A model generated the notes under the pieces. That model was not told the origin of the DNA and did no database searches. It saw only the letters and a list, made by a program, of their open reading frames with translations. A stretch of 14,327 nucleotides of DNA from Macrococcoides bohemicum (GTDB taxonomy: Bacteria > Bacillota > Bacilli > Staphylococcales > Staphylococcaceae), in the NCBI RefSeq assembly GCF_042658685.1, contig NZ_JBHSQY010000010.1, one strand, 5' to 3'. Positions 14,200 through 14,327 of the stretch are shown piece by piece (within the stretch, counting starts at the first letter, position 1; each line of letters begins with the position of its first letter). Both the position numbers and the translations under genes were made by a program.

Positions 14200-14327
14200 T
14201 TGTGAGGCAGAAAGACAAACACAATGAACATTGAAAACTGAATGACAATATGTCAACGTTAATTCCAATAATTTGAGTGAACTTAGTTCACTCCCAAGAG
14301 TGATTGCCATAAGCAATCAAAGAGCAT
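14200..14327 (+). other. rRNA operon leader, 16S not reached
   Basis: From P2 to the window end the sequence reads like a staphylococcal pre-16S leader; ACATTGAAAACTGAATGACA (14228-14247) is familiar to me from leaders and spacers of Staphylococcaceae rRNA operons and from the boxA region. Two perfect hairpins follow: GAGTGAAC-TTA-GTTCACTC (14275-14293) and TGATTGC-CATAA-GCAATCA (14301-14319). The conserved start of 16S (GAGTTTGATCC) is not present, so mature 16S begins beyond the window. Confidence 0.75.

Noticed and set aside
14062..14316. Minus-strand frame of 84 codons in the rRNA control region
   Set aside because: It covers two plus-strand promoters and leader hairpins, resembles no protein, and starts without a ribosome site.

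Overview
This is an AT-rich chromosomal segment from a low-GC Gram-positive bacterium, almost certainly a member of the Staphylococcaceae. The grounds are the LPXTG cell-wall protein with an SdrD-type B domain, the Bacillus-type SRP RNA with an Alu domain, the treP-treC-treR cluster, and the order SRP RNA - dnaX - ebfC - recR - rRNA operon, which I know from Staphylococcus. The EbfC and rRNA-leader sequences are close to what I remember of S. aureus but not identical. Macrococcus or a related genus is my best guess; that is inference, not proof.

Layout. Positions 1-1477 hold the 3' part of a sortase-anchored surface protein made of two low-complexity Pro-Thr-Thr-Glu arrays on either side of one calcium-binding-type B domain. 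A terminator, a small NTF2-like hypothetical gene and a self-contained tRNA-Ser(UGA) unit (promoter, tRNA with encoded CCA, terminator) follow. Positions 2238-4227 carry two overlapping genes that match the YkfB/YkfC pair of muropeptide recycling: a dipeptide epimerase and a cytoplasmic NlpC/P60 endopeptidase. A convergent gene for a beta-lactamase-fold serine hydrolase without a signal peptide overlaps them at the 3' end.

Positions 5033-9104 are a trehalose locus: TreP imports and phosphorylates trehalose, TreC splits trehalose-6-phosphate, and TreR is the GntR-family repressor. A perfect inverted repeat lies between the -35 and -10 boxes of the treP promoter, and a palindromic cre-like site lies just upstream, so both substrate induction and catabolite repression can be read from the DNA. 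Next come the SRP RNA gene with its own promoter and terminator, and a secreted-protein gene broken by a one-base frameshift in a run of five A.

Positions 10465-13063 are the dnaX-ebfC-recR operon (clamp-loader subunit, nucleoid-associated protein, recombination mediator), closed by a strong terminator. A monocistronic patatin-like phospholipase gene follows. The last 309 bases contain no gene; they hold two tandem promoters and a structured leader of an rRNA operon. The window ends before the mature 16S rRNA begins.

Most of this is conserved core genome. The points worth a second look are the repeat architecture of the surface protein, the unsecreted beta-lactamase-like protein beside the muropeptide-recycling pair, the frameshifted secreted gene, and the RNA structures between treP and treC and in the rRNA leader. 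I found no clear sign of a wholly new system.
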